Below the pieces are notes generated by a model. That model did not search any database. It saw only the letters and a program-made list of their open reading frames with translations, and was not told the DNA's origin. Shown here piece after piece: positions 32,484 to 41,801 of a DNA stretch of 64,000 bases (position 1 is its first letter; each line of letters opens with the position of its first letter). The stretch comes from Actinorhabdospora filicis (GTDB lineage Bacteria; Actinomycetota; Actinomycetes; Mycobacteriales; Micromonosporaceae), in contig NZ_BSTX01000001.1 in assembly GCF_030269765.1 (NCBI RefSeq), positions 558,001 through 622,000 on the forward strand. The letters are read 5' to 3'. Made by a program: the position numbers and the translations under genes.

Positions 32484-34019
32484 ATGCGCACCCGTAGCCT
32501 CCTGACCCCGGTCCCGCTCTCCGGCGCCGCGGCCCTCGTCCTCTCGCTCGTGTGGGCCTTCGCGCCGACGATGGGCACCGACACCTCCGCGCAGGAGGCG
32601 CACGCGTCGTTCTTCGCCGCGCACGGTTTCGCGCTCATCGACTTCGCCTGGTACGGCGGGGCGCAGCCGCTCGGGTACAGCCTGGTCTCGCCGCCGGTGA
32701 TGGCGCTGCTGGGCGTCACTGCCACCGGCGTCATCGCGGCGACGGCCTCGGCGGGTCTGCTGGCCGCGTTGTTCGCGCGGTGCGGGGTGGCGCGGCCGCT
32801 CCTGGGCGGGCTGCTGGGCGCGGTGACGATGGCGGGGAACCTGGTCTCGGGGCGGGTCACCTTCGCCCTCGGCGTGGCCTTCGCGCTGGCGGCGCTGTTC
32901 GCGCTCACCCACCGGCGGGGGCTGCCGTGGGCGGCCGCGGCGGCGGTGCTGGCGGGGGCGACGAGCCCGGTGGCGGCGCTGGTGGTGGGCGTCGCGGCGG
33001 TGGCGTTGCTGGCGGTGCGGTGGCGGGCGGTGCTGGTGGTGGGCGTCGCGGCGGCGGTGCCGATGGGGGTGATGACCGTCCTGTTCGGGGACGGGGGGTG
33101 GATGAACTTCTCGCCGGACGACTTCTGGCGCGCCCTCAGCGTCACGCTGCTGGTCGCGGTGGCCGGATGGTTCGCGAAGCGGCGGGAAGTCCTGGCCGGC
33201 GCGGTGGCGGTCGCGGTGGGGCTGACGCTGTCCTACCTGCTCAAGACGCCCGTCGGCGCCAACGCGATGCGCCTGACGGTGCTGTTCGCGCTGCCGGTGC
33301 TGGCCGCGATCACCCCGCTGCCGCGCCGGGGTAAGGCACTGGTCCTCACGGTCGCGCTCGTGGCGGTGGCGTGGTGGCTGCCTCCGGTGAACATCGGCGA
33401 CGTGAAGGACGCGGGGAACACCTCGGCCTCGCGCGGGTACTACGCGCCGCTGCTGGCCGAGCTGGCGCGGCGGGGACCGGTCGGGCGCATCGAGATCCCC
33501 CCGACGCGCGACTACTGGGAGGCGGCCTACGTGGACGTCCCCCTCGCCCGCGGCTGGCTGCGGCAGCTCGACATCGCGCGGAACCCGCTGTTCTTCGCCA
33601 CCACGCCCGGACGCGGCGGCACCGGCGTCGCGCTCACCCCGGACTCCTACCGCGCCTGGCTGCTCGACGCGGGCGTGTCGTACGTGGCCGTCCCCGACAC
33701 GTCCTTCTCGTGGGTGGGACGCCCGGAGGCCGCGCTCATCGCGGGCGGCCTGCCGTACCTGACGCCGGTCTGGAGCGACGCGCACTGGACGCTCTACGCC
33801 GTGGCCGACCCGGCCCCGCTGGTGGCCGCGCCGGCGACGCTGGTCTCGTCCACCGCCGCCGGGGTCGTCTTCGACGCGCCCGCCGCCGGTGACTACCTGG
33901 TGCGCGTGCGGCCCCTGCGCTGGCTGAGCGTCGACGGCCCGGGCGCCCCGCGATGGCGAACGCAGGGCGCCTGGACCGTCGTCACCGTGTCCGGACCGGG
34001 CCGGTACACGGTGGCCTAG
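32484..34019 (+). CDS. Polytopic membrane protein with extracytoplasmic domain
   Basis: 511 residues from ATG 32484. About ten hydrophobic segments occupy residues 10-300, then a C-terminal soluble region (IEIPPTRDYWEAAYVDVPLARGWLRQLD, LTPDSYRAWLLDAGVSYVAVPD) ends in beta-rich sequence. The architecture, many helices then a domain that reads like a nucleotide- or lipid-sugar-handling module, resembles GT-C-type or DUF6541-like membrane proteins, but I do not recognise a family with confidence. Its stop overlaps the convergent GDPD gene by 4 bp. Confidence 0.65.
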   Translation: MRTRSLLTPVPLSGAAALVLSLVWAFAPTMGTDTSAQEAHASFFAAHGFALIDFAWYGGAQPLGYSLVSPPVMALLGVTATGVIAATASAGLLAALFARCGVARPLLGGLLGAVTMAGNLVSGRVTFALGVAFALAALFALTHRRGLPWAAAAAVLAGATSPVAALVVGVAAVALLAVRWRAVLVVGVAAAVPMGVMTVLFGDGGWMNFSPDDFWRALSVTLLVAVAGWFAKRREVLAGAVAVAVGLTLSYLLKTPVGANAMRLTVLFALPVLAAITPLPRRGKALVLTVALVAVAWWLPPVNIGDVKDAGNTSASRGYYAPLLAELARRGPVGRIEIPPTRDYWEAAYVDVPLARGWLRQLDIARNPLFFATTPGRGGTGVALTPDSYRAWLLDAGVSYVAVPDTSFSWVGRPEAALIAGGLPYLTPVWSDAHWTLYAVADPAPLVAAPATLVSSTAAGVVFDAPAAGDYLVRVRPLRWLSVDGPGAPRWRTQGAWTVVTVSGPGRYTVA

Positions 34020-35080
34020 TGGTGCCGGTGGTACTTCTTCGGGAGCTTGAACCCGTAGTCGGCCATCACCGAGCGCAGCACGTCCGGGTAGTCGGTGATG
34101 ATGCCGTCGACGCCGTCGTCGATGAGCTTGCGCATGGTCGCCTCGTCATCGACGGTCCACGGCACGACCTTGATGCCGTAGGCGTGCGCGTGGCGGACCA
34201 TCTCGGCGGTCACGTAGGGGCGGTAGCCGGGGTCGCCGACGTGCCCGTTCTGCGGGAAGCCGTGCACGGGCGAGAACGCGCCGGCGCCGAAGGTCGCGAT
34301 CGCCGCGATCGGGTCGCCGCCGAAGTCGTCGATGTCGATGCCGCCCAGCCACGGCGACGCGCCGGGCTTGCCGGTCTGCAGGAAGTCGTAGTTGGTGAGG
34401 GCCACCAGCGGCAGTCGCGGCTCGACCTGCCCCATGCGCATCAGCGCGCCCCAGTCGAAGCTCTGGACGGTGACCTGCCGCAGCAGGCCCGCGCGGCGGA
34501 CCTCGGCGGCGGTGACCTGGACGAACTGCTCGCGCGGGGCGGTCTGCTCGGGCGCGCCCGCCTCGACCTTGGTCTCCACGTTCAGCATGACCTTGTTCGC
34601 CCGGTAGCGGTGGACGAGGTCGAAGACCTCCCGCAGGGTCGGCATGCGCTCGCCGGGGTGCGTCTCCTGGCCGGGGAAGGACGGCTGCGCCAGGGATCCG
34701 CAGTCGAGGGTCTTCACCTGGGCCAGGGTGAGGGTCTTGATGTACTTGCCGACGTAGGGGAACTCCGGATCGCCCGGCACGGCCGGGGCGGTGTCCAGGC
34801 ACTTCGCGCCGGTGACCTTCCGGTCGTGGGTGACCACGGCCCGGCCGTCCTCGGTGATCTGGACGTCGAGTTCGAGCGTCGTGACGCCCAGCTCCAGCGC
34901 GTTGGAGAACGACGAGATGGTGTTCTCCACGACGAGACCGATCCCGCCCCGGTGGGCCTGGAGGTCGAAGTCCCGCTTGTGGTGCGGGTGCGCCGAGGCC
35001 GGGACGGCCGCGGCGAGAACCGCGGCCGCGCCCAGGACGGCGGCGATGGTGAGGCGAATGGGCTTCATGGGCGACACCAT
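34016..35080 (-). CDS. Secreted glycerophosphodiester phosphodiesterase
   Basis: 354 residues (or 350 from Met5). The Sec signal ends VPASA at about residue 30. The GDPD barrel begins LQAHRGGIGLVVENTISSF (catalytic His-Arg and Glu) and continues ELDVQITEDGRAVVTHD (Glu-Asp metal ligands, second His). The rest, including IKVVPWTVDDEATMRKLIDDGVDGIITDYPDVL, is canonical. It hydrolyses glycerophosphodiesters from lipids or teichoic acids outside the cell, releasing glycerol 3-phosphate. This may supply phosphate, but it is not linked to the pst-like operon. Confidence 0.9.
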   Translation of the reverse strand: MVSPMKPIRLTIAAVLGAAAVLAAAVPASAHPHHKRDFDLQAHRGGIGLVVENTISSFSNALELGVTTLELDVQITEDGRAVVTHDRKVTGAKCLDTAPAVPGDPEFPYVGKYIKTLTLAQVKTLDCGSLAQPSFPGQETHPGERMPTLREVFDLVHRYRANKVMLNVETKVEAGAPEQTAPREQFVQVTAAEVRRAGLLRQVTVQSFDWGALMRMGQVEPRLPLVALTNYDFLQTGKPGASPWLGGIDIDDFGGDPIAAIATFGAGAFSPVHGFPQNGHVGDPGYRPYVTAEMVRHAHAYGIKVVPWTVDDEATMRKLIDDGVDGIITDYPDVLRSVMADYGFKLPKKYHRHH

Positions 35081-35128
35081 CCCGGACGGGAGTGAACGCC
35101 GGGTGTCGCCTCGGCGATCTTGCGGGTG

Positions 35129-35659
35129 CTACTTCTCCACCGAGTACCGCAGCTGCGCGAACCCGCCACCGGCCTCGGTGGCCGAGTCCAGGCGCAGCGG
35201 GACGTCGGCGGCCAGGTCGCCGAAGAGCCGCCGTCCGGAACCGATGAGGACCGGTGCCACGCTGATGACGAAGCGGTCGACGCGCCCGGCGGCGATGAAG
35301 CCCTGGATCAGCCGCCCGCCGTCGGGGTACACGTGCTCCACGCCCCGCGCGTCCAGGTCGGCGATCAGGGCGTCCAGGTCGCGGTGGACGGTCACGCGCG
35401 GGTCGGCGTCCGCGGGCATCGTGGTGCTCAGGACGGCGACGTGGCGGTCGCCGTAGTGCCAGTTCTCCTCGCCGAAGCCGACCACGGTGTCGTAGGTGTT
35501 GCGGCCCATGACCACGGCGTCCACCGACTCCAGGAACGCGAAGAAGCCGAGGTCCCCGGCCTGCTCACCGCGCTCGGTGAGCCAGGTGATGTCGTCGTCG
35601 AGACGTGCGATGTAGCCGTCGAGGCTGGTGCCGATGAAGACGGTCGTGGAAAAGGCCAT
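35129..35659 (-). CDS. Dihydrofolate reductase/RibD C-terminal-like reductase
   Basis: 176 residues from ATG 35657-35659, which overlaps the TetR gene stop by one base (TGATG). The fold is that of the YyaP/DfrA-RibD family: FIGTSLDGYIARLDDDITWL, AVVMGRNTYDTVVGF, HVYPDGGRLIQGFIAAGRVDRFVISVAPVLIGSGRRLFGD. It probably reduces a pterin-like or other small substrate with NADPH; the true substrate is unknown. It is translationally coupled to and probably controlled by the upstream TetR repressor. Confidence 0.85.
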   Translation of the reverse strand: MAFSTTVFIGTSLDGYIARLDDDITWLTERGEQAGDLGFFAFLESVDAVVMGRNTYDTVVGFGEENWHYGDRHVAVLSTTMPADADPRVTVHRDLDALIADLDARGVEHVYPDGGRLIQGFIAAGRVDRFVISVAPVLIGSGRRLFGDLAADVPLRLDSATEAGGGFAQLRYSVEK

Positions 35660-36237
35660 CAGTTCCTCCACAGAAGGTGATCGATGTCGTCGTGCAGTTG
35701 TGCGGCGGGGTCGCCCTCGCCGGTCAGCGCCCACCGCAGTAGTGAGCCGTCGGTGGTGATCTGGACCGCGCGCGCCAGGCGCGGGACGTCGGTGCCCGGC
35801 GGCAGCTCGCCGCCCTCGACGGCCTCGGCGAGCAGGCCGGTCAGGGCCTCGCCGACCGCGCGGGCGTGCGCGGCGGCGTGGACGCGGAAGTCCGGGTCGG
35901 AGAGGTCGAGCTGGAGCATGCCCAGCTGGTTGGCCATCTCCTCGGGGGTGTTCATGTGGGCGGCGATCTCGGCGGCGACGGCGTGCAGCGCGGCCAGCGG
36001 TGAGGCGTGTGCTCGGCGGGCGCGTTCGTAGGGTTCGGCGGCGCGGGCGGCGGCGTCGGCGGCGAAGGCGAGGAGCAGGCCGCGTTTGGAGCCGAAGCGC
36101 TGGGACAGGGTGGCGGCGGCGACTCCGGCCTCGGCGCCGACGAGGGCGAGGGTCAGGCGGGTGGGGCCGTGGCGGCCGATGGCGCGCGCGGTGGCGGCGA
36201 GCAGGTCGGCGTCGCTGGTGGCGCGGGGTCGTGGCAT
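35659..36237 (-). CDS. TetR-family repressor
   Basis: 192 residues. An N-terminal HTH (LLAATARAIGRHGPTRLTLALVGAEAGVAAATLSQRFGSKRGLLLAF, about 12-58) is followed by a helical ligand-binding domain. It heads a two-gene unit with the RibD-like reductase and is divergent from the mannosyltransferase gene. A near-perfect inverted repeat 34 nt upstream is its likely operator. The inducer is unknown. Confidence 0.9.
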   Translation of the reverse strand: MPRPRATSDADLLAATARAIGRHGPTRLTLALVGAEAGVAAATLSQRFGSKRGLLLAFAADAAARAAEPYERARRAHASPLAALHAVAAEIAAHMNTPEEMANQLGMLQLDLSDPDFRVHAAAHARAVGEALTGLLAEAVEGGELPPGTDVPRLARAVQITTDGSLLRWALTGEGDPAAQLHDDIDHLLWRN

Positions 36238-36270
36238 GTGTCCCTCCTTCGGTGATCGACTCTAGCACGT

Positions 36271-36294
36271 TAATAAATGGCGGTTCATTTACTA
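36271..36294. promoter_or_regulatory. Putative TetR operator
   Basis: taataaatg, a 6-nt spacer and catttacta form an inverted repeat matching at 8 of 9 positions, in an AT-rich island inside otherwise GC-rich sequence. It sits between divergent genes (TetR start 36237, mannosyltransferase start 36394), so it could control either or both. Confidence 0.65.
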
Positions 36295-36393
36295 TCGGTG
36301 GCGGGGATCGGGGACCGGCTCGGCGGCTCTCCGCGGAGTCGCCGTTCGCCGGCTTCCCGGTCCACGTCATCCCCTCCACCTCCGCGTGCGACC

Positions 36394-37797
36394 ATGAGCC
36401 GCGTGCGGCGCCTTTTGATCACCTACATCGGACTGGCCGGCGGCCTCTTCCTCGCGGCCGGGGCCTGGCTCGGCGGCGCCAGGCCGCACACCGACCTGCG
36501 GTCCAACATCTTCAAGGCGCTGGCCAAACCCGAGTCGGCCACCGGCGTCGTGCTCTGGGCGGTGGGCCTGATCGCGCTGGGCTACGCCTGGTGGCAGATC
36601 CGCAAGCTCGACCTGACGGTCAAGAGCGCACTGTGGACCGCCGCGCTGTGGGCGGCGCCGCTGCTCATCGCGCCACCGCTGGCCAGCCGCGACATCTACG
36701 CCTACGCCTGCCAGGGCGCCACCCTGCGCGGGGGCCTCAACCCCTACGAGGTCGGCTCGAACGCGCTGCCGTGCCCGTGGCTGAGCTCGATGTCGCTCGG
36801 CTGGCAGAAGACCACCGCGCCCTACGGCCCGATCTGGGTGCTCATGGCGGGCCTGGCCATCGTCATCGCCGGGAGCAGCCTGTGGACGGCGCTGCTCGCG
36901 CTGCGCATCGCCGCCGTCTTCGGCGTGGTCCTGATGGCCTGGGCCATCCCGGCGCTGGCCCGCGCGGCCGGCACCGACCCCACGCGCGCGATCTGGCTCG
37001 GCCTGGCCAGCCCGCTGCTGGTGATCCACCTGGTGTCCGGCGGGCATAACGACGCGGTGATGATAGGCCTGGCACTCGCCGGGCTCGTCGCCGCCCAGAA
37101 ACGGCGGGGACTCCTGGCCGGCGGGCTGCTCGGGGCCGCCATCGCGGTCAAGGCCACCGCCGGGATCGCGCTGCCCTTCGCCGTCCTCATGCTCATGCGC
37201 GAGCGGAGCGTCCGCGAGTTCCTCACCCGGACCGCCGCCGCGCTCGCCGGGACCCTCGTCGCCTTCGGCGTCATCACCCTCGCCAGCGGCCTGGGCTTCG
37301 GCTGGCTGCGGGGCCTGGCCTCCTCGGGCGACTCGGTGCAGTGGACGGCGCCGCCCACCGCGCTCGGCATGGCCGTCGGCGCGCTGTCCAAGGCCCTCGG
37401 GCACGACGTGACCACCGGCGCGATCGAGGTGTGCCGCCTGCTCGGCTGGGTGGCCCTGGCGGTCTCGCTGGTGTGGATCTGGCTGCGCGCGCTCAAGCAC
37501 GGAAACCCGCTGCGGTACCTGGCCTACGCGCTGCTGGCGGTGCTGGCCTTCTCGCCGGTGTTCCATCCCTGGTACGCACTGTGGCCGATGGCCGTCATCG
37601 CGGTCACCATGCCCGACTGGACCCCGGCGCGCGTGGCCGCGGTCGGGCTGCCGTTCCTGACCGTCCCCGACGGCGACAACCTCGCCCTGCGCACCAAGCT
37701 GGTGGGGGCGGTGGCGATGAGCGGGCTCGTCATCGCCGCCGCCGTGTACGGCCTACGCCGCCTTGGCACGTCGCTGAGGAAGGCGCGCCAGCCATAG
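36394..37797 (+). CDS. Polyprenol-phosphomannose-dependent mannosyltransferase, MptA/MptB-like
   Basis: 467 residues with about twelve hydrophobic helices. The first extracytoplasmic loop carries the GT-C acid motif in SRDIYAYACQGATLRGGLNPYEVG, and GGHNDAVMIGLALAG is typical of the actinobacterial MptB family. It should move mannose from polyprenyl-phosphomannose to a lipid-linked acceptor on the outer face of the membrane. It overlaps the convergent GT87 gene by 45 bp at the 3' ends; the two may act in the same glycan pathway. Confidence 0.85.
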   Translation: MSRVRRLLITYIGLAGGLFLAAGAWLGGARPHTDLRSNIFKALAKPESATGVVLWAVGLIALGYAWWQIRKLDLTVKSALWTAALWAAPLLIAPPLASRDIYAYACQGATLRGGLNPYEVGSNALPCPWLSSMSLGWQKTTAPYGPIWVLMAGLAIVIAGSSLWTALLALRIAAVFGVVLMAWAIPALARAAGTDPTRAIWLGLASPLLVIHLVSGGHNDAVMIGLALAGLVAAQKRRGLLAGGLLGAAIAVKATAGIALPFAVLMLMRERSVREFLTRTAAALAGTLVAFGVITLASGLGFGWLRGLASSGDSVQWTAPPTALGMAVGALSKALGHDVTTGAIEVCRLLGWVALAVSLVWIWLRALKHGNPLRYLAYALLAVLAFSPVFHPWYALWPMAVIAVTMPDWTPARVAAVGLPFLTVPDGDNLALRTKLVGAVAMSGLVIAAAVYGLRRLGTSLRKARQP

Positions 37798-39126
37798 CGG
37801 CCACCGGGGCCAGAAGTTGCCGCGCGCCAGGTCGACCTCGTCGGTCCCGGCGCGGATCGGCAGCATGACGATCAGCAGCACCGACAGCAGGACGTAGGAG
37901 TTCTCCCCCAGCCACCACCACGGGCCGTGCAGCCAGTGCTTGGTGGTGACCTCGGAGTACCGCAGGCTCATGGTCAGCGCGAAGGGCAGGTAGATCAGCA
38001 GGAACATGCCCGTCCACGCCCAGAACCGCTTGGTCCACAGGCCCGAGCGCAGCGCCACGTCGGCGAGCACGACCAGGGCGGGCACGATCCAGAAGTTGTG
38101 GTGGATCCACGACACGGGGCTGACCATGACGCCGACCAGGCCCACGATGGTCATCGCGCAGATCTCGTCCCCGGCCTTGTGGGCGCGCACCGCCCGCCAC
38201 AGGCCGAAGCCGATGACCAGGACGACGCCGAGGACGAAGACGGCCTTGGGGTAGTTCGGGTCGCGTTCGTTGAACCAGCGCAGCAGGATCCCGTTGATAG
38301 AGGTGTTCGAGGTCTGGTCGAGGATGCCGACGCGCCCGGAGTCCCAGAAGGTGGTGAGCCAGAACTTGGCCGAGGAGCGCAGGTCGAAGCCGGCGGCCAG
38401 GACGGTGGCGATGATCGCGGCGAACATCGAGGTGATCGCGGCCCGCCAGCGCTTGGTGACCAGGAGGTAGACGATGAAGATGCCGGGGGTCAGCTTGATG
38501 GCGGTGGCCAGGCCGACGCCGACGCCGCCCCATTTGGAGCCGCGGCGGACCAGGAAGAGCAGGTCGCCGATGATGAGGATGGCCAGCTCGTGGTTGATCT
38601 GGCCGAAGCTGAGGGACTCCCGGATCGGTTCCAGCGCGAAGGCCAGGGGGACGGCGATGCCGCACACGAACCAGGCGGGCTGCTTGAAGCGCCGGGCCAG
38701 GGGCGTGGCCACCCAGTAGCACATGAAGGCCAGGGCCGCCGACATCAGCGTCAGGTGCATCCACTTCGCCAGCCCGTAGGGCAGGATCGCCAGCGGGATC
38801 ATGATCAGCGCGGCGAAGGGCGGGTAGGTGAAGCCCAGGTTGAAGTTGATCTTGTCGGGCTGGGAGTAGTTGTAGAGGATGTTGTCCCCGTCCAGCCAGA
38901 ACAGGACCGCCTTGCGGTAGATCCGGAAGTCGAAGAGCCGGTGATGCTCACCGAACTTGTCGGCCAGGATCCACACCGCCGCCATCAGCAGCACGATCAA
39001 TGCGATGCGGAGAGCCGTCACCGTGCCCTTGCGGCGCAGGAACGCGCGCGGGCCGGTGGGCGCGGCCTTCGTGGTGGTGTCCAATGTGGTCTCTCTGTGC
39101 GCTTCGGTCCGGACGGGCGAGCTCAT
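37753..39126 (-). CDS. GT87-family mannosyltransferase
   Basis: 457 residues; a cytosolic N-terminus (about 1-35) and about ten membrane helices. The motifs FDFRIYRKAVLFWLDGDNILYNYS and NFNLGFTYPPFAALIMIPLA match the glycosyltransferase 87 family (PimE and Rv2181 relatives), whose loop Asp is catalytic. It likely adds alpha-1,2-mannose from polyprenol donors to PIM or lipomannan-like glycolipids. The ATG at 39124-39126 is the first in frame after the upstream penicillin-acylase gene stop, 5 bp away, so the two are probably cotranscribed. Confidence 0.85.
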   Translation of the reverse strand: MSSPVRTEAHRETTLDTTTKAAPTGPRAFLRRKGTVTALRIALIVLLMAAVWILADKFGEHHRLFDFRIYRKAVLFWLDGDNILYNYSQPDKINFNLGFTYPPFAALIMIPLAILPYGLAKWMHLTLMSAALAFMCYWVATPLARRFKQPAWFVCGIAVPLAFALEPIRESLSFGQINHELAILIIGDLLFLVRRGSKWGGVGVGLATAIKLTPGIFIVYLLVTKRWRAAITSMFAAIIATVLAAGFDLRSSAKFWLTTFWDSGRVGILDQTSNTSINGILLRWFNERDPNYPKAVFVLGVVLVIGFGLWRAVRAHKAGDEICAMTIVGLVGVMVSPVSWIHHNFWIVPALVVLADVALRSGLWTKRFWAWTGMFLLIYLPFALTMSLRYSEVTTKHWLHGPWWWLGENSYVLLSVLLIVMLPIRAGTDEVDLARGNFWPRWPLWLARLPQRRAKAA

Positions 39127-39131
39127 GCGGA

Positions 39132-41681
39132 TCAGGGGACGAGGGTCAGCCGGTCGCGGGTGGTCACCTCGATGTCGCGGTCCGACCAGCGCATCGGCGT
39201 GAGGGCGCCCGTGCGCCACATCTGCACCTGGTCGTCGTAGTGCGCGGAGAAGGCGTGCCCGGACTGCCCGGTGAGGTTCACCCACCACGAGCCGTCCCAG
39301 TTGGCCAGGTCCACCACCATCCGCATCGACGGGACCGCGTCGACCTCGTAGCCCTCGGAGGCGTCCCAGCCGGTGGCGTTGACGATGCCGTCGCCGCCGG
39401 ACACCCCGACCGGGGGCTCGTTGAACAGCCACTCCACGAACCCGATCCCGGAGGTGCCCAGGCTCTGGTTGCGCAGGGTCAGGGTGTGCAGCTCGTCCCA
39501 GCGCCATTCGGTGGGCTCGGGGCCGAGCTTCTGGGTGAGCTCGTCGACGGCCTCGGCCATGGCGCGCTTGAGGATCGCGTCGCGGTCCTCCTTCTCGGGG
39601 GTGGCCTTGACGTCCCACCACGGCGAGTCGGGCTCGTCGATGATGGTGCCGACGACCTCGTACCAGCGCTCGCCGCCGCCGGGTGCCAGGTCCTGGGGCA
39701 GTTCGTCGAAGGTGTCGATGAGCAGGTGCCGCCAGGTGGCGTTGTAGAAGGCGGTGGCCGCCGAGTCGCGGTCGGACTGCAGGTCCCAGTCGCGCAGGAG
39801 GTCCTGGGCCGGTTTCACCTTGCCGTCGGTGGGTATCGCCAGCAGCTTCGGGACGACGGGGACGGCGCCGCCGTTGCGGCCGTCCATCTGCATCTGCCGG
39901 ATGTCGTCGATGGTGAGCAGCTTCTCGCTGGCCTCGATCATGTAGCGGATCCGCTGGCTGCGGTACCCGTAGGCCCAGTCCTCGGTGAGGAGGTAGGGGT
40001 ACTCCTCGCCGATGACCTCGTTGTTGGCGGTGACGATGAACCCGTCGTCGGGGTTGACGACGAAGGGCAGTTCGGGGGCCGGGATGTAACCGGTCCAGTC
40101 GTAGCCGGAGTCCCAGCCCGGGGAGGGCCAGGTGCCGTCGCCGGTCCCGCGGATCGGGATGCGGCCGGGCGCCTGGTAGCCGATGTTGCCGGAGGTGTCG
40201 GCGTAGATCATGTTCTGCGCGGGCACCTCGAAGCGGGAGGCGGCGGCCTTGAACTCCGGCCAGTTGTTCGCCTTGTTCAGCGCGAAGATCGCCTCGGCGG
40301 TCTTGCCGGGGTCGAGGGCCGTCCAGCGCAGGGAGACCGCGTACTGGCCGGGGCCGTCGATCTCGGGTGTGGGCGGTTTCTCGGCCAGGCCGGTGTAGGT
40401 GTCGCCGAAGTCGGACATGATCGGCCCGTGCTTGGTGGTCCGCACGGTGATGTTCACCGGGTCCTTGCCGGCGACCTTGATGGTCTCCTGGCGGCTCTCC
40501 ACCGGCAGCCAGTTGCCGTCGACGAGGTACTTGTCGCCGTCGACGCGCTCGACGTAGAGGTCGGTGACGTCGGGGCCGAGGTTGGTGAAGCCCCACGCGA
40601 TGGACGCGTTGTGGCCGATGATGACGCCGGGCACGCCGGAGAAGGTGAAGCCGGTGACCTGGTATGGGCACTCGGGACCGACCGTGCGGCAGCGCAGGCC
40701 CACCTGGTACCAGACCGAGGGCATCGCCGGGGACAGGTGCGGGTCGTTGGCCAGGATCGGCAGGCCCGTCTCGGTGCGCTTGCCGGAGATCACCCAGGAG
40801 TTGGAGCCGACGCCGTCGATGGCGGGACCGGTGACCTTGGAGACGGCGTCGAAGGCGCCCTGGGCGCGCTGGAGCGCGGCTCCGTCGCCCTCACCGCCGC
40901 CGCCACCGGCGCCGCCCTTGTCGTCCTTCTTCTTGTCGCCGGGGGTGAACACCCCCTTCTCGACCTCGCCGCCGCCGACGATCGGGTTGTGCCGGTCGCC
41001 GGGGTAGCGGGGGTAGAGCTGCGCGATCTGCTTGGGCGTCAGGCCCGCCGAGGCGAGCGTGGCGCGGCCGAGTTCGTCGGTGAGGTTGCCGCGCAGGTCC
41101 CAGGCCATCGCCTTCAGCCAGGCCAGGGAGTCGATCGGGGACCACGGCTCGATCTCGTAGTCGGGGTTCGACAGGCCCAGCACGGTGTACTCCAGGCTGA
41201 CCTTCCCGGCGGAGTTCTGCTCCAGGTAGGCGTTGACGCCCTCGGCGTAGGCGGTGAAGTAGGACTTCGTGGTGGCGTCGAGGATCTCCCACTCCTGCTC
41301 GGCGACCTTGCGCCAGCCCATCGCCCGCACCGCCGAGTCGGTGGCGACCTGCGACTCGCCGAACATCTCCGAGAGGCGCCCGGAGGTGATGTGCCGGCGG
41401 AAGTCCATCTCCCAGAAGCGGTCCTGGGCGTGCACGAAGCCCTCGGCCCGGAACAGGTCGGTGGCGGTGTCGGCGTAGATCTGCGGGATGCCCCGCTCGT
41501 CACGCCACACGTCGACCTTCCCGGACATGCCCTTGACCTGCAGCTCACCGTCCACCGTCGGGAACGAGCGCCGCACGATCCAGGCGAATCCGAGGGACAC
41601 CACCAGGAGCAGCACGGTCACCACCGCCAGGGTCCAGAACCCGATGCGGCGCAAAAGACGGAGGAAGCGAGCGCGATCCAT
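39132..41681 (-). CDS. Penicillin acylase-family (Ntn) hydrolase
   Basis: 849 residues. An N-terminal membrane anchor (about 15-35, GFWTLAVVTVLLLVVSLGFAWIV) suggests export. The alpha chain (VDVWRDERGIPQIYADTATDLFRAEGFVHAQDRFWEMD) is followed by a Gly/Lys/Asp-rich linker (PGDKKKDDKGGAGGGGG), and the beta chain begins at the autocleavage site GVGSNSWVISGKRT, whose Ser is the N-terminal nucleophile. Members hydrolyse amides such as beta-lactam side chains or N-acyl-homoserine lactones; the substrate here is unknown. It is followed 5 bp on by the GT87 gene. Confidence 0.9.
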   Translation of the reverse strand: MDRARFLRLLRRIGFWTLAVVTVLLLVVSLGFAWIVRRSFPTVDGELQVKGMSGKVDVWRDERGIPQIYADTATDLFRAEGFVHAQDRFWEMDFRRHITSGRLSEMFGESQVATDSAVRAMGWRKVAEQEWEILDATTKSYFTAYAEGVNAYLEQNSAGKVSLEYTVLGLSNPDYEIEPWSPIDSLAWLKAMAWDLRGNLTDELGRATLASAGLTPKQIAQLYPRYPGDRHNPIVGGGEVEKGVFTPGDKKKDDKGGAGGGGGEGDGAALQRAQGAFDAVSKVTGPAIDGVGSNSWVISGKRTETGLPILANDPHLSPAMPSVWYQVGLRCRTVGPECPYQVTGFTFSGVPGVIIGHNASIAWGFTNLGPDVTDLYVERVDGDKYLVDGNWLPVESRQETIKVAGKDPVNITVRTTKHGPIMSDFGDTYTGLAEKPPTPEIDGPGQYAVSLRWTALDPGKTAEAIFALNKANNWPEFKAAASRFEVPAQNMIYADTSGNIGYQAPGRIPIRGTGDGTWPSPGWDSGYDWTGYIPAPELPFVVNPDDGFIVTANNEVIGEEYPYLLTEDWAYGYRSQRIRYMIEASEKLLTIDDIRQMQMDGRNGGAVPVVPKLLAIPTDGKVKPAQDLLRDWDLQSDRDSAATAFYNATWRHLLIDTFDELPQDLAPGGGERWYEVVGTIIDEPDSPWWDVKATPEKEDRDAILKRAMAEAVDELTQKLGPEPTEWRWDELHTLTLRNQSLGTSGIGFVEWLFNEPPVGVSGGDGIVNATGWDASEGYEVDAVPSMRMVVDLANWDGSWWVNLTGQSGHAFSAHYDDQVQMWRTGALTPMRWSDRDIEVTTRDRLTLVP

Positions 41682-41801
41682 CGGGCCATCTTCCCAGTAG
41701 GCGTCTCTGGGGCGTCCCTGGGGCATTGATCCCCCGCTCGGGGGAGACGGATCCCGCCGGGGGGTCGGGCGCATCGGCTTCGCGCGGACGACCGTGGTGG
41801 C

